A DNA stretch of 64,000 bases. Origin: Streptomyces minutiscleroticus. Lineage in GTDB: Bacteria; Actinomycetota; Actinomycetes; Streptomycetales; Streptomycetaceae. Below the pieces are notes generated by a model that was not told where the DNA came from, searched no databases, and saw only the letters and a list, made by a program, of their open reading frames with translations. How positions within the stretch are numbered: the stretch's first letter is position 1; each line of letters opens with the position of its first letter. The DNA lies in contig NZ_BMVU01000027.1 of assembly GCF_014650875.1 (NCBI RefSeq), positions 53,999 to 117,998 on the forward strand, in the 5' to 3' direction. Positions 26,039 through 35,049 of this stretch are shown in pieces. A program made the position numbers and the translations under genes.

Positions 26039-27871
26039 ATGCCCGTCCTGCCCCCGTCGGACCTGCCCCGCCCCGAGTACCCGAGGCCGCAGTTCACCCG
26101 CGAGGCCTGGCTCAATCTCAACGGTGAGTGGCAGTTCGAGATCGACAAGTCGGACACCGGTCTGGAGCGGGGGCTGCGGGACCGCGAGCTCCCCGGCACC
26201 ATCACCGTCCCGTTCTGCCCCGAGTCGGCGCTGTCCGGCGTCGAGGACACCGACTTCCTGGAGGCCGTCTGGTACCGGCGCACGGTCACCGTGCCCGCCG
26301 GGTGGGCCGGCTCCCGGGTGCTGCTGCACTTCGGCGCCGTCGACCACGACGCCACCGTGTGGGCGAACGGTGTGGAGGTCGCCCGGCACCGCGGCGGCTT
26401 CACCCCGTTCACGGCCGACCTCGACGGTGTGGCCGAGGCCGGGCAGGAGGTGACCCTCGTGGTGCGCGCCCGCGACACCCGGCACGGCCCCCAGGCCCGC
26501 GGCAAGCAGGCGACCTGGTACGCCAACACCCACTGCCACTACACCCGCACCACGGGCATCTGGCAGACGGTGTGGCTGGAGCCGGTGCCCCGCGCCGCCC
26601 GCCTGAAGCGCCCGCGCATCACCCCGGACCTGGCCTCGAACTCCTTCTTCCTCGACCTGCCGCTCACGGCGAACCTGCCGGGCCACCGCGTGCGCGCCAC
26701 CCTCAGCGACGAGCGGGGCGAGGTCGCCGCCGCCGACAGCCGCGCCGACCTCGACCTCACGCCCAAGCTGGTGCTGCGCGTCCCCGAGGACCGGGTCCGC
26801 GTGTGGTCGCCGGCCGACCCGCACCTGTACGGCCTGCGGCTCGAACTGCTCGACGCCGACGGCGCGGTGGTCGACGAGGCGGGCTCGTACGCCGGGCTGC
26901 GCTCGGTGTCGCTGCACGGCAAGCGGCTGCTGCTGAACGGCGAGCCGGTCTTCCAGCGGCTCGTCCTCGACCAGGGCTACTACGCGGACGGCCTGATGAC
27001 CGCGCCCACCGACGCCGATCTCGTGCGCGACATCGAACTCGGCATGAAGGCCGGCTTCAACGGCGCCCGGCTGCACCAGAAGGTCTTCGAAGAGCGCTAC
27101 CTGTACCACGCCGACCGGCTCGGCTACCTGGTCTGGGGCGAGTTCGGCGACTGGGGCTGCGAGACGGGCGTGCGCGACGACAACCAGCGGCCCGACGCCT
27201 CCTACGTCGCCGAGTGGCTGGAGGCGCTGGAGCGCGACCACTCCCACCCCTCGATCATCGGCTGGTGCCCGCTGAACGAGACGTACCAGCACCTGCACGA
27301 CCGCATCACCCAGCTCGACGACGTCACCCGCGCCATGTTCCTGGCCACCAAGCAGGCCGACCCGAGCCGGCCCGTCATCGACGCCTCGGGCTACGCCCAC
27401 CGGGTGGCCGAGACCGACGTGTACGACTCCCACCACTACGAGCAGGACCCGGCCGCCTTCGCCGAGATCATGAAGGGCCTCGCCGAGGACGCGCCGTTCG
27501 TCAACGCCGGCCCCGACGGCCGCCCGTGGTCGCTGCCGTACAAGGGCCAGCCGTACTTCTGCAGCGAGTTCGGCGGCATCTGGTGGGACGCGGCGGCGAT
27601 GGACGCGGCGGGCGACGAGACCGACTCGTCCTGGGGCTACGGCGAACGCCCGCGCACCGTCGAGGAGTTCGTCGCCCGCTTCACCGGCCTGACCGGCGTG
27701 CTCCTGGGCGACGAGAACATGTTCGGCTACTGCTACACGCAGCTGACGGACGTCTTCCAGGAGCGCAACGGCGTCTACGGCTTCGACCGGTCGGAGAAGT
27801 TCGACACCGAGCTGCTGCGGCGGGCCCAGCTGCGGCCCGCCGCCTACGAGAGGCGCGGCGAGCGGGGCTGA
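26039..27871 (+). CDS. Glycoside hydrolase family 2 enzyme
   Basis: A 610-residue GH2 protein from ATG 26039 (AAGGAG). The N-terminal jelly-roll sugar-binding domain (WLNLNGEWQFEID, EAVWYRRTVTVP, LLHFGAVDHDATVWANG) is followed by an Ig-like domain and a TIM barrel. The acid/base Glu414 lies in PLNETYQ and the likely nucleophile Glu510 in SEFGG. It has no signal peptide, so it should act inside the cell on imported oligosaccharides or glycosides. It is shorter than LacZ and resembles beta-glucuronidase/galactosidase-like members; the sugar is not known. Operator 1 precedes it, and the importer genes follow on the same strand. Confidence 0.9.
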   Translation: MPVLPPSDLPRPEYPRPQFTREAWLNLNGEWQFEIDKSDTGLERGLRDRELPGTITVPFCPESALSGVEDTDFLEAVWYRRTVTVPAGWAGSRVLLHFGAVDHDATVWANGVEVARHRGGFTPFTADLDGVAEAGQEVTLVVRARDTRHGPQARGKQATWYANTHCHYTRTTGIWQTVWLEPVPRAARLKRPRITPDLASNSFFLDLPLTANLPGHRVRATLSDERGEVAAADSRADLDLTPKLVLRVPEDRVRVWSPADPHLYGLRLELLDADGAVVDEAGSYAGLRSVSLHGKRLLLNGEPVFQRLVLDQGYYADGLMTAPTDADLVRDIELGMKAGFNGARLHQKVFEERYLYHADRLGYLVWGEFGDWGCETGVRDDNQRPDASYVAEWLEALERDHSHPSIIGWCPLNETYQHLHDRITQLDDVTRAMFLATKQADPSRPVIDASGYAHRVAETDVYDSHHYEQDPAAFAEIMKGLAEDAPFVNAGPDGRPWSLPYKGQPYFCSEFGGIWWDAAAMDAAGDETDSSWGYGERPRTVEEFVARFTGLTGVLLGDENMFGYCYTQLTDVFQERNGVYGFDRSEKFDTELLRRAQLRPAAYERRGERG

Positions 27872-27909
27872 CCACCGGGCGTGCCCGGCGCCCCGCCGAC
27901 CCTCCTGGT

Positions 27910-27923
27910 TTACATCGATGTAG
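27910..27923. promoter_or_regulatory. LacI-type operator 2 (before the ABC importer)
   Basis: TTACATCGATGTAG repeats operator 1 at 13 of 14 positions; the core TACATCGATGTA (27911-27922) is identical. It lies 80 bp before the binding-protein gene, giving the importer its own copy. Confidence 0.8.
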
Positions 27924-28002
27924 AACAGCGTAGTCCGTGCCGTTCCGCCGTCCCCGGCGCACCGCCGCCGGGGACGGGCGGACGGCACCGGGAAGGAGTT
28001 CC

Positions 28003-29355
28003 ATGCCCGCATCGCCCCCGTCGTCCGCGCGCAGCAACGGGCCGGGTCTGTCCCGGCGCCGGATGCTGACGGCGACGGCCGCCTCCGCCGCCGCGCTCCT
28101 GGGCGCCGGCGCCCTGAGCGGCTGCGGCTCGGCGCTCGCCGCCGACGACGACACCGTCCGCCTGTGGGACCTGTTCAGCGGCGCCGACGGTGGCCTGCTC
28201 AACACCATGGTGGACGAGGCCGCCCCCGACATGCCGGGTACGAGGATCGAGCGCACGGTGCTGGAGTGGGGGACCCCCTACTACACCAAGCTCGCCATGG
28301 CCTCCGCCGGCGGCCGCGGCCCCGACGTGGCCGTCTCCCACATGTCGCGCCTGGCGGGGTACGCCCCCTCCGGACTGCTCGACCCGTGGGACACCTCCCT
28401 GCTGGAGGAGTTCGGCCTCGGGCGCGAGGACTTCACCGACGCGGTGTGGCAGCGCACCCAGTTCGAGGGCCGCACCTACGCCGTACCGCTCGACACCCAC
28501 CCCTTCATCGTGTTCTTCCACCCCGGGCCGACCGCCGACGCCGGCCTGCTGACGAAGGACGGCACGCTCGACACCGACGCGTTCTCCAGCCCCGACTCCT
28601 TCCTGGAGGCGGGCCGCGAACTGGCCAAGGCGTCGGGCGGGCAGGGCATCGCCTTCGGCTACGTCACCGACACCGCCCAGGGCTGGCGCCTGTTCTACGG
28701 CCTGTACCGGCAGACCGGCGGCCGCTTCGACCTGCCCGAGGGCGGCCCGGCCGAGGTCGACGAGGACCGCATGGCCGAGGTCATCGCCTTCATGGCCAAG
28801 CTGGTCGACGGCACCGTCAACCCCAGGCAGCTCGACTACGCCTCCGGCATCGCTGCCTTCACCAACCGGCAGACCGCGATGATCCTGTCCGGGGAGTGGG
28901 AGCTCGGCACCTACCGCACCGCCGACAAGGACGTGGGCGCGGCCCCCTTCCCCACGGTGTTCGGTACCCCGGCCGTCTACGCGGACGCCCACTCGTTCGT
29001 CCTGCCCAGGAAGCCCGACGCCGACCCCGGGCACCGGCGCCGCACCCACCAGGCCGTCGCCGCGCTCCTCAAGGCGGGCCAGACCTGGGCCACCGCGGGC
29101 CACATCCCCTCGTACGGCCCGGTCACCCGCACGAAGGACTACCGCGCCCTTCAGCCGCAGGCCCACTACGTGCAGGCCCAGGAGCACGTGGTGCTCGACC
29201 CGGCCGTGTGGTTCGCCGGAGCCGGCTCCGACTTCCAGAACGCCATGTCCCAGGTCCTCCAGCAGGCCCTCCTCGACGGCCTCGCGCCCGACCGCGCCGC
29301 CCGGGCGATGGTCCGCCGTCTGAACACCTTCCTCTCCAAGCCCAGCCCGGCCTGA
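28003..29355 (+). CDS. ABC sugar-binding lipoprotein
   Basis: A 450-residue extracellular solute-binding protein, family 1. ATG 28003 follows GGAAGGAG. A Tat-type signal (LSRRRMLTA) runs into the lipobox LSGC with Cys41, so it is exported folded or by Sec and anchored outside the membrane. VRLWDLFSGADGG and later FTNRQTAMILSGEWELG match sugar-binding proteins of the CUT1 group. It works with the two permeases downstream. No ATPase gene is present; in Streptomyces a shared ATPase (MsiK) usually energises such importers. Confidence 0.9.
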   Translation: MPASPPSSARSNGPGLSRRRMLTATAASAAALLGAGALSGCGSALAADDDTVRLWDLFSGADGGLLNTMVDEAAPDMPGTRIERTVLEWGTPYYTKLAMASAGGRGPDVAVSHMSRLAGYAPSGLLDPWDTSLLEEFGLGREDFTDAVWQRTQFEGRTYAVPLDTHPFIVFFHPGPTADAGLLTKDGTLDTDAFSSPDSFLEAGRELAKASGGQGIAFGYVTDTAQGWRLFYGLYRQTGGRFDLPEGGPAEVDEDRMAEVIAFMAKLVDGTVNPRQLDYASGIAAFTNRQTAMILSGEWELGTYRTADKDVGAAPFPTVFGTPAVYADAHSFVLPRKPDADPGHRRRTHQAVAALLKAGQTWATAGHIPSYGPVTRTKDYRALQPQAHYVQAQEHVVLDPAVWFAGAGSDFQNAMSQVLQQALLDGLAPDRAARAMVRRLNTFLSKPSPA

Positions 29356-29387
29356 ACCGGCTGCACCTCAGCGCAGGAGGCACAACG

Positions 29388-30290
29388 ATGTCCTCTCCCC
29401 ACGCTTCGCCCCGTACCGCGCCACCAGTACGCCGGTTCCTGCCGCCCGGCCTGCTCTTCGCGCTCCCCTTCCTCGTCCTCTTCGGCGTCTTCATGGTCTG
29501 GCCCCTGGCCCAGGGGCTGTGGATGAGCCTCACCGACGCCTCCTTCTCGGCCCACGCCCCCGCCTTCGTCGGCCTCGACAACTTCACCGAGGCGTTCGGC
29601 GACGCCGAGATGTGGCGCGGCCTGTGGCACACGGTGTGGTTCACCCTGCTGTCCACGGTGCCCCTGGTCCTGGTGGCGCTCGGCATGGCCCTGCTGGTGC
29701 ACACCGGGCTGCCGGGACAGTGGGTGTGGCGGCTGGCGTTCTTCGCCCCCTACCTGCTGCCGGTCGGCGTGGTCAGCCTGCTGTGGATCTGGCTGTACCA
29801 GCCGGACCTCGGCCTCTACAACCACCTCCTGCGCGCGGTGGGCCTGGACGGGGTGGCGTGGCTCAGCGACGAGTCCGTGGCGATGTACGCGATCGTGCTG
29901 GCCACCCTGTGGTGGACGGTGGGCTTCAACTTCCTGCTCTTCCTCGCGGCCCTGCAGGCGGTCCCCGACCACCTCTACGAGGCGGCCGCCATCGACGGCG
30001 CCGGCGCCTGGCGCCGCCTGTGGTCGATCACCCTGCCCCAGCTCGGCCGGATCACGGCGGTCGTCACCGTGCTCCAGATCCTGGCCTCGCTGAAGGTCTT
30101 CGAGCAGGTGTACCTGCTCACCAAGGGCGGTCCCGACAACTCCACCCGGCCGATCCTGGAGTACATGTACGACGTCGGCTTCACCGGCTACCGGCTCGGC
30201 TACGCCTCCGCCATCAGCTACATCTTCTTCGTACTCGTCCTCCTTGCCTCCGCCGTCCAGATCGTCGCCCTCCGCCGCAAGGAGAAGTGA
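29388..30290 (+). CDS. ABC sugar permease, MalF type
   Basis: A 300-residue membrane protein; ATG 29388 follows AGGAGG, 32 bp after the binding-protein stop. It has six predicted membrane helices, starting with LLFALPFLVLFGVFMVWPL. The cytoplasmic EAA loop (EAAAIDGAGAWRRLWSITLP) couples it to the ATPase. CUT1 carbohydrate importer subunit. Confidence 0.93.
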   Translation: MSSPHASPRTAPPVRRFLPPGLLFALPFLVLFGVFMVWPLAQGLWMSLTDASFSAHAPAFVGLDNFTEAFGDAEMWRGLWHTVWFTLLSTVPLVLVALGMALLVHTGLPGQWVWRLAFFAPYLLPVGVVSLLWIWLYQPDLGLYNHLLRAVGLDGVAWLSDESVAMYAIVLATLWWTVGFNFLLFLAALQAVPDHLYEAAAIDGAGAWRRLWSITLPQLGRITAVVTVLQILASLKVFEQVYLLTKGGPDNSTRPILEYMYDVGFTGYRLGYASAISYIFFVLVLLASAVQIVALRRKEK

Positions 30291-30291
30291 G

Positions 30292-31215
30292 ATGGTGTCC
30301 ACCGACGTCACCGCGCGCCCGGCCGCCCCGGTCCTCCCGCGCGCCTCGGCCGCCGCACGCCCGCGCCGCGGCACGAACCTCACCCTGGGCGAGAGCGGAC
30401 TCGCGAGAGTCCTCGCCCTCCTCGCCCTTGCGGTCTCCGCCGTGCTGTGGCTGCTGCCCCTGGCCTGGGCCCTGCTGACGGCGTTCAAGTCGGAGCAGGA
30501 CGCCAGCGACCCCGTCGACTGGTTCTGGCCGAAGCACGGCTGGACCCTCGACGGCTTCACCACCGTCGTCGAGCGCGGCGCCCTGCCCCTGTGGATGCTC
30601 AACAGCCTCCTCATCGCGGGCGCGGTCACCGCCGTCACGGTGCTGGTGTCGGCGATGGCGGGCTACGCGTTCTCCCGGACCCTCTTCGCCGGCCGCCGCG
30701 GGCTGTTCGCCCTCACCGTCGCCGCGGTGCTCGTGCCGCCGCAGATGCTGATCGTGCCGTGGTTCCAGCAGATGCTGACCCTGGGCATCGCGGACACCTA
30801 CGCCGCGGTCATCCTGCCGCAGACGGTGGCACCCGTGATGGTCTTCATCCTGAAGAAGCACTTCGACTCGCTGCCGCGCGAGCTGGAGGAGGCCGCCCGG
30901 ATCGACGGCGCGGGCCACTGGCGCATCTTCTGGTCCGTGCTGCTGCCGCTGTCGCGTCCCATGCTCGCCGCCGTGGCGATCTTCGTCTTCATCGGCGCGT
31001 GGAACAACTTCCTGTGGCCCTTCGTCTCCACCTCGGACCCGGCCCTGATGACGCTGCCCGTCGGCATCACCTCGGTGAAGGACGCCTACGGCGTCCAGTA
31101 CGCGCAGACCATGGCGTCCGCCGTGCTCGCCGCCCTGCCGCTGGTGGCCGTGTTCGTCTTCTTCCAGCGCCACATCGTGAAGTCGGTGGCGACCACGGGC
31201 CTCGGCGGGCAGTGA
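30292..31215 (+). CDS. ABC sugar permease, MalG type
   Basis: A 307-residue membrane subunit starting one base after the upstream stop, with GGAGAAG in the end of that gene as ribosome site. It carries six helices and the EAA motif EEAARIDGAGHWRIFWSVLLP. It forms the heterodimeric pore with the preceding permease. Third gene of the importer operon. Confidence 0.93.
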   Translation: MVSTDVTARPAAPVLPRASAAARPRRGTNLTLGESGLARVLALLALAVSAVLWLLPLAWALLTAFKSEQDASDPVDWFWPKHGWTLDGFTTVVERGALPLWMLNSLLIAGAVTAVTVLVSAMAGYAFSRTLFAGRRGLFALTVAAVLVPPQMLIVPWFQQMLTLGIADTYAAVILPQTVAPVMVFILKKHFDSLPRELEEAARIDGAGHWRIFWSVLLPLSRPMLAAVAIFVFIGAWNNFLWPFVSTSDPALMTLPVGITSVKDAYGVQYAQTMASAVLAALPLVAVFVFFQRHIVKSVATTGLGGQ

Positions 31216-31227
31216 CGGCACCGCGCG

Positions 31228-31446
31228 GTGCCGCCGCTGGTCTCGCACCACTACCGCATCGCGGACGGCCGGGCCGACACCTTCCGCTCGCCCCACCGCT
31301 ACGTCTGGCCCGCCGAGCTCGACCTCATGGCGCGGCTCGCCGGGATGAGCAGGAGCGAACGGTGGGAGGACTGGGACGGGACGCCCTTCACCGCGTCGAG
31401 CAGGACCCACGTCTCCGTCCGGCGGAAGCCGCCCGGCGCCTCCTGA
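31228..31446 (+). pseudogene. C-terminal remnant of a class I SAM methyltransferase
   Basis: A 72-codon frame immediately after the permease gene. HHYRIADGRADTF, then HRYVWPAELDLMARLAGM, SERWEDWDGTPFT and THVSVRRK match the end of actinobacterial class I methyltransferases, including their closing HVSVW-like strand. The SAM-binding half (about 170 residues) is absent and the permease gene occupies its place, so this is a leftover. GTG 31228 has no ribosome site. Confidence 0.6.
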
Positions 31447-31542
31447 GCGGCGCGGACCGCGGCCGGGACCGGAGCCGGGGCCGGGAAGGGGCGCGCGCAC
31501 CGGCCGCGGCCGGTGCGCGCGCCGGTCAGGCCGGGAACGGTG

Positions 31543-31968
31543 TCATCCGGACGCCTGGTCGCTGTCCCGGAAGCTGCCCCAGCCGTGCCAGCGCTCGATC
31601 TCGATCCAGGCGCTGACCCGCTTGCGGTCCCGCTGCGAGTAGGGCTGGCCGAGGTAGTGCCGAGACAGCCGGTCGATGTCGGTCAGGTCGGGGTCGTCGC
31701 GCATCTCCGTGACCCGCCCGATGAGGGTGACGTGCGTGTACCAGTCGGACTCGTCGAGGACGGTCAGCGTCACGCGCGGGTCCTTGCGGATGTGGTCGAG
31801 CCGCTTGCGGCCCTCGTCCATGTTGACCAGCACCCGGCCGTCGTCCCAGAGGTACCAGGTGGCGGTGGACACCGGCTGCCCGTCGGAGGCGCGCAGCGTG
31901 GTGATGACGGACGGGTTGGGCTTCTCGAGCATCTCGACGGCGGCTTCGGGCAGGGGCGGCTTCGACAT
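31543..31968 (-). CDS. PPOX-class flavin/F420-dependent oxidoreductase
   Basis: A 141-residue split-barrel protein from ATG 31968 (AGGAGAG). The order SVITTLRASDGQPVSTATWY, DDGRVLVNMDEGRKRLDHI, RVTLTVLDESDWYTHVTLIG and IEIERWHGWG is that of the small pyridoxamine-phosphate-oxidase-like flavoproteins, many of which use F420 in actinomycetes. Probably a cytoplasmic reductase of unknown substrate. The tandem repeat region lies upstream. Confidence 0.85.
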   Translation of the reverse strand: MSKPPLPEAAVEMLEKPNPSVITTLRASDGQPVSTATWYLWDDGRVLVNMDEGRKRLDHIRKDPRVTLTVLDESDWYTHVTLIGRVTEMRDDPDLTDIDRLSRHYLGQPYSQRDRKRVSAWIEIERWHGWGSFRDSDQASG

Positions 31969-32135
31969 GGGCTCTCCTGTCGTACGGGTCGTGCGCGGGC
32001 CGGTGCGCGGTGCGGAACCGGACACACCATGATCCACACATCACGACTCTACGTTCCCGGTCCGCGGCCCCCTGGTACCCGGGGGCGCCCGGCTCACCCG
32101 TCCGGCCGCCGCGGCACACCGCCGCGCGGTGGCCC

Positions 32136-32225
32136 GCGGTGCACGACAGCGCGGTGCACGACGGCGCGGTGCACGACGGCGCGGTGCACGACGGCGCGGT
32201 GCACGACGGCGCGGTGCACGGCGGC
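32136..32225. repeat. Six-copy 15-bp tandem repeat
   Basis: GCGGTGCACGACGGC is repeated six times without gaps (starts 32136, 32151, 32166, 32181, 32196, 32211). Only the first (ACAGC) and last (ACGGCGGC) units differ by one base. Each unit holds the palindrome GTGCAC. It fills the 329-bp gap 31969-32297 together with plain GC-rich DNA, downstream of the P450 gene and upstream of the PPOX gene. Confidence 0.9.
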
Positions 32226-32297
32226 CCGGCTCCGCGCACCGTCGTCCGGGCGGACCTCCGGCCGGGCGCGGCCGACGCGTCCGGCGGAGGACGGCGC

Positions 32298-33512
32298 TCA
32301 GTCCGCCGTGTCCCAGGCGACCGGCATCCTCGCCGGGCCCCGGGTGGCCAGCCCGTCCTTCCACTCGATGCCCTCCTCGGCGCCGGCGAACCGCAGCCCG
32401 GGCAGCCGGCGCAGCAGCGTGTCCAGGGCGACCTGGAGCTCCATGCGGGCGAGCGGGGCGCCGAGGCAGTGGTGCGGCCCGTGCCCGAACCCGACGTGCG
32501 AGGACTCCTTGCGCAGCAGGTCGAGCCGGTCGGGGTCGGTGTAGACGGACTCGTCGCGGTTGGCGGAGGCCATGGCGGGCAGGACGGGCTCGCCCGCGCG
32601 GACCGTCACCCCGCTCAGCTCGACGTCCTCCAGCGCGTAGCGGGCGATGCCGGCGCCGGTGCCGAGCGGGACGAAGCGCATCAGCTCCTCGACGGCCCGC
32701 GGCACCAGGGACAGGTCCGCGCGCAGCGTCTCCAGCTGCTCGGGGTGGTTCAGCAGGACGTACACGAAGTTGGGGATCTGCGAGGCCGTGGTCTCGTGCC
32801 CCGCCACGAGGAGCCCCTCGGCGAGGGAGAGCATCTCGCCCTCGGACAGCCGGTCGTCCTCGTCGCGCGCGACCACGAGACCGCTGAGCAGGTCCTCCCC
32901 GCCGCCCCCCGCCGCACGGCGCTCCGCGATCAGTCCGGCCATGTACTCGCGCAGCCGTCCCACGTACAGCCGCACCTCGTCGGGGGTGTACTTGGTCGTG
33001 GACAGGAAGGCGTCGGACCAGAGGCGGAAGTCGGTCCGGTCCTCGTAGGGCACGCCCAGCAGTTCGCAGATGACGGTGATGGGCAGCGGCAGCGCGAAGT
33101 CCTCCACCAGGTCGGCCGGCGCGCCCCCGGCCAGCATCGCGTCCACGAGCCCGTCCGCGATCTGCTGCGCGCGCGGGCGCAGCCGTTCGACGCCGCGGAC
33201 GGTGAACGCCTTCGTCACCAGGCGGCGCAGCCGGCTGTGCTCCGGCGGGTCCATGCTCATGATGGTGTCCGGCGGCAGCAGGTGGGGCCGCATCCGCGGC
33301 TCGTCGCGGCCGACGCCCGCCGCCCGGCTGAAGCGCGGGTCGCCGAGGACGGTCCTGACGTCCTCGTACCGGGTGGCCAGCCACGCGGCCTCACCGTACG
33401 GCAGCCGCACCCGGGTCAGGGGCCGCTCCGCGCGCAGTGCCGCGAACAGGGGGTCGGGTTCCAGCCGGTCGGGTTCGCCGAAGGGGTAGGTCGTGGGCTC
33501 TGCGCTGGTCAT
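32298..33512 (-). CDS. Cytochrome P450, CYP105/107-like
   Basis: A 404-residue bacterial class I P450 from ATG 33512, with GTGAGGAG upstream. The I-helix oxygen motif is LLVAGHETTA, the ExxR pair lies in VEELMRF, and the haem Cys is in FGHGPHHCLG. The N-terminal YPFGEPDRLEPDPLFAALR is typical of soluble actinobacterial enzymes. A ferredoxin gene lies 75 bp upstream on the same strand and should be the electron donor; no reductase is near. TetR control is likely. The substrate is unknown, and the neighbourhood is not a biosynthetic cluster. Confidence 0.95.
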   Translation of the reverse strand: MTSAEPTTYPFGEPDRLEPDPLFAALRAERPLTRVRLPYGEAAWLATRYEDVRTVLGDPRFSRAAGVGRDEPRMRPHLLPPDTIMSMDPPEHSRLRRLVTKAFTVRGVERLRPRAQQIADGLVDAMLAGGAPADLVEDFALPLPITVICELLGVPYEDRTDFRLWSDAFLSTTKYTPDEVRLYVGRLREYMAGLIAERRAAGGGGEDLLSGLVVARDEDDRLSEGEMLSLAEGLLVAGHETTASQIPNFVYVLLNHPEQLETLRADLSLVPRAVEELMRFVPLGTGAGIARYALEDVELSGVTVRAGEPVLPAMASANRDESVYTDPDRLDLLRKESSHVGFGHGPHHCLGAPLARMELQVALDTLLRRLPGLRFAGAEEGIEWKDGLATRGPARMPVAWDTAD

Positions 33513-33587
33513 CGCCGGGCTCCTCACTGCGCTCGTCGCTTTCGTCCGGCTCCGCCGGACGCCGGGGTGGCGCCGGACCGGCCGCCC

Positions 33588-33785
33588 TCAGTCCTCCTTG
33601 AGGCTGATCACCGCGGCGGGACAGGCCGCCGCGGCCTCCTGGGCGGCCGTCCACAGCGGCCGCGGCGGCCGCGCGTCCAGCAGCTCGACGATCCCGTCGT
33701 CCTCGCCCTGGTCGAAGACGTCGGGGGCGTTCAGCACGCACTGCCCGGCCCCGACGCACTTGTCCCGGTCGACCTCGATCTCCAC
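33588..33785 (-). CDS. [3Fe-4S]-type ferredoxin
   Basis: A 65-residue ferredoxin starting at GTG 33785 behind GGAAGGAGG. CVGAGQC gives the first two Cys with Gly-Ala in place of the central Cys of 4Fe-4S proteins, and ACPAAV gives the last, the standard pattern of 3Fe-4S partners of Streptomyces P450s (SuaB/FdxH type). It is first in the operon with the P450, divergent from tetR. Confidence 0.93.
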   Translation of the reverse strand: MEIEVDRDKCVGAGQCVLNAPDVFDQGEDDGIVELLDARPPRPLWTAAQEAAAACPAAVISLKED

Positions 33786-33870
33786 GAAGCCTCCTTCCGC
33801 GGGCAGGTGGTCCCCGCCCTCCGTCCCGTCGCGCTCCGCTCCCGCACCGTTCGGCAGACGACCGTCGTTC

Positions 33871-33884
33871 GACAGACGGCTGTC
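33871..33884. promoter_or_regulatory. Probable TetR operator between tetR and ferredoxin-P450 genes
   Basis: GACAG-ACGG-CTGTC is an inverted repeat with a 4-bp spacer, 86 bp upstream of the ferredoxin start. It is followed by an AT-rich stretch (33885-33915) that probably contains the promoters. A related GACGACCGTCGTTC word precedes it. Confidence 0.5.
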
Positions 33885-34055
33885 TTGGTTTTTACGTTAG
33901 CAATCAAGTAAGAAACCTGTCTGGTTGACGCGCGGGTGTGGCCGAAAACGGTACGGCGGACCGGGCGCGGACCCGCGTGATCCCGGGCGTGCACGCGGTG
34001 CCGGGGGTCCGCCACGGGGCGGGGCGTGGCTCGAAAGGGATCCACTGGCGTCACA

Positions 34056-34754
34056 ATGACCGGCATGCATACCGACACACCGGCGCATCCGTTCCCGGCG
34101 GAGCCCGGCGCCCCGCGGCGTGCCACCCGCGGCGGGCAGGCCGAGGCCACCCGCGAGCTGCTGCTGCGCACGGCCGAGCGGCTCTTCGCCGAGCGCGGCC
34201 TCGCACAGGTCTCCAACCGCCAGATCGTGGAGGCCGCCGGCCAGGCCAACAACTCCGCGCTGACCTACCACGTGGGCACCCGCGCCGACCTCATCCGCGC
34301 CCTCACCCGCAGCCACGCCGAGCCCATCGCCCGGCGCACCCGGCAGATGGTGGAGCGGGCGCGCGGCTCCACCGACCCGCGCGACCACGTCGCCGGCCTG
34401 GTGCTGCCCTACACCGAGCACCTGGCCGGCATGGGCAACCCCAGCTGGTGCGCGCGGTTCACCGCGCAGATCTCGACCGACCCCGCCTTCTCGGGCGACG
34501 TGCGCTCCGACCCGCTGCTGGCGCCCTACTTCGAGGAGGGCCTGGACGCGGTGTCGGCGTTCCTGCCCGGCCTGCCGCCGCCCGAGGCGGCGCTGCGCGA
34601 CCAGACCATGCGCCTCGCCGTCATCCACACCTGCGCGGAGCAGGAGCGCACCGCCGCCCGCACCGGTGTGCCGGCCGACTGGGACCTCGTCGGCGAGGCG
34701 CTCACCGACGCCGTCACCGGTCTGCTGCTGGCACCGCGCCCGCAGCGGCCGTGA
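34056..34754 (+). CDS. TetR-family transcriptional regulator
   Basis: About 232 residues from ATG 34056 (GTG 34026 and ATG 34065 are alternatives). The DNA-binding part is ATRELLLRTAERLFAERGLA followed by SNRQIVEAAGQANNSALTYH. The ligand domain shows the pattern of the large acid-resistance/fatty-acid-like TetR group (NPSWCARFTAQI). It is divergent from the ferredoxin-P450 pair with a symmetric site in between, so it probably represses them. Confidence 0.9.
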   Translation: MTGMHTDTPAHPFPAEPGAPRRATRGGQAEATRELLLRTAERLFAERGLAQVSNRQIVEAAGQANNSALTYHVGTRADLIRALTRSHAEPIARRTRQMVERARGSTDPRDHVAGLVLPYTEHLAGMGNPSWCARFTAQISTDPAFSGDVRSDPLLAPYFEEGLDAVSAFLPGLPPPEAALRDQTMRLAVIHTCAEQERTAARTGVPADWDLVGEALTDAVTGLLLAPRPQRP

Positions 34755-34842
34755 GCGTGCCGGCGCCCGCGGGTCCGTCGGGTCCGCCGCGCCTCCCGCC
34801 GGCCCGGCCGACGCGTCCGGGCGACGGGCCGCCGGTCCCCGC

Positions 34843-34998
34843 ACGGTGTGCGGAAGGCGGACGGTGTGCGGGAGGCGGTGCGGCGCGGACGGCCGGCGCA
34901 ACGGTGTGCGCCGGCCGTCCGCGGGGTCTCACCTGTGCCGTCGGGCGTCCGCGGGGCGGCACCCTGTCACGCGTGCCGCAGGGCGTCCGCGGGGCGGC
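34843..34998. repeat. Degenerate direct repeats in a non-coding gap
   Basis: The 295-bp gap 34755-35049 between the converging tetR and fasciclin genes holds no gene. ACGGTGTGCG occurs three times (34843, 34861, 34901), and an identical 18-mer starting GGGCGTCCGCGG occurs at 34943 and 34981, with a partial third copy at 34916. This resembles slipped-strand duplication. No obvious single terminator. Confidence 0.6.
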
Positions 34999-35049
34999 GC
35001 CCGGGCCGGCGGACGGAACGCCCGCCCGCCGGTGCCGCGGCGACGGCGG

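Noticed and set aside
32136..32225. Possible CRISPR array
   Set aside because: Units are 15 bp and directly adjacent, with no spacers and no cas genes; it is a tandem repeat.
32298..34754. Biosynthetic gene cluster around the P450
   Set aside because: Only P450, ferredoxin and TetR are present; no synthase, ligase or tailoring genes nearby.
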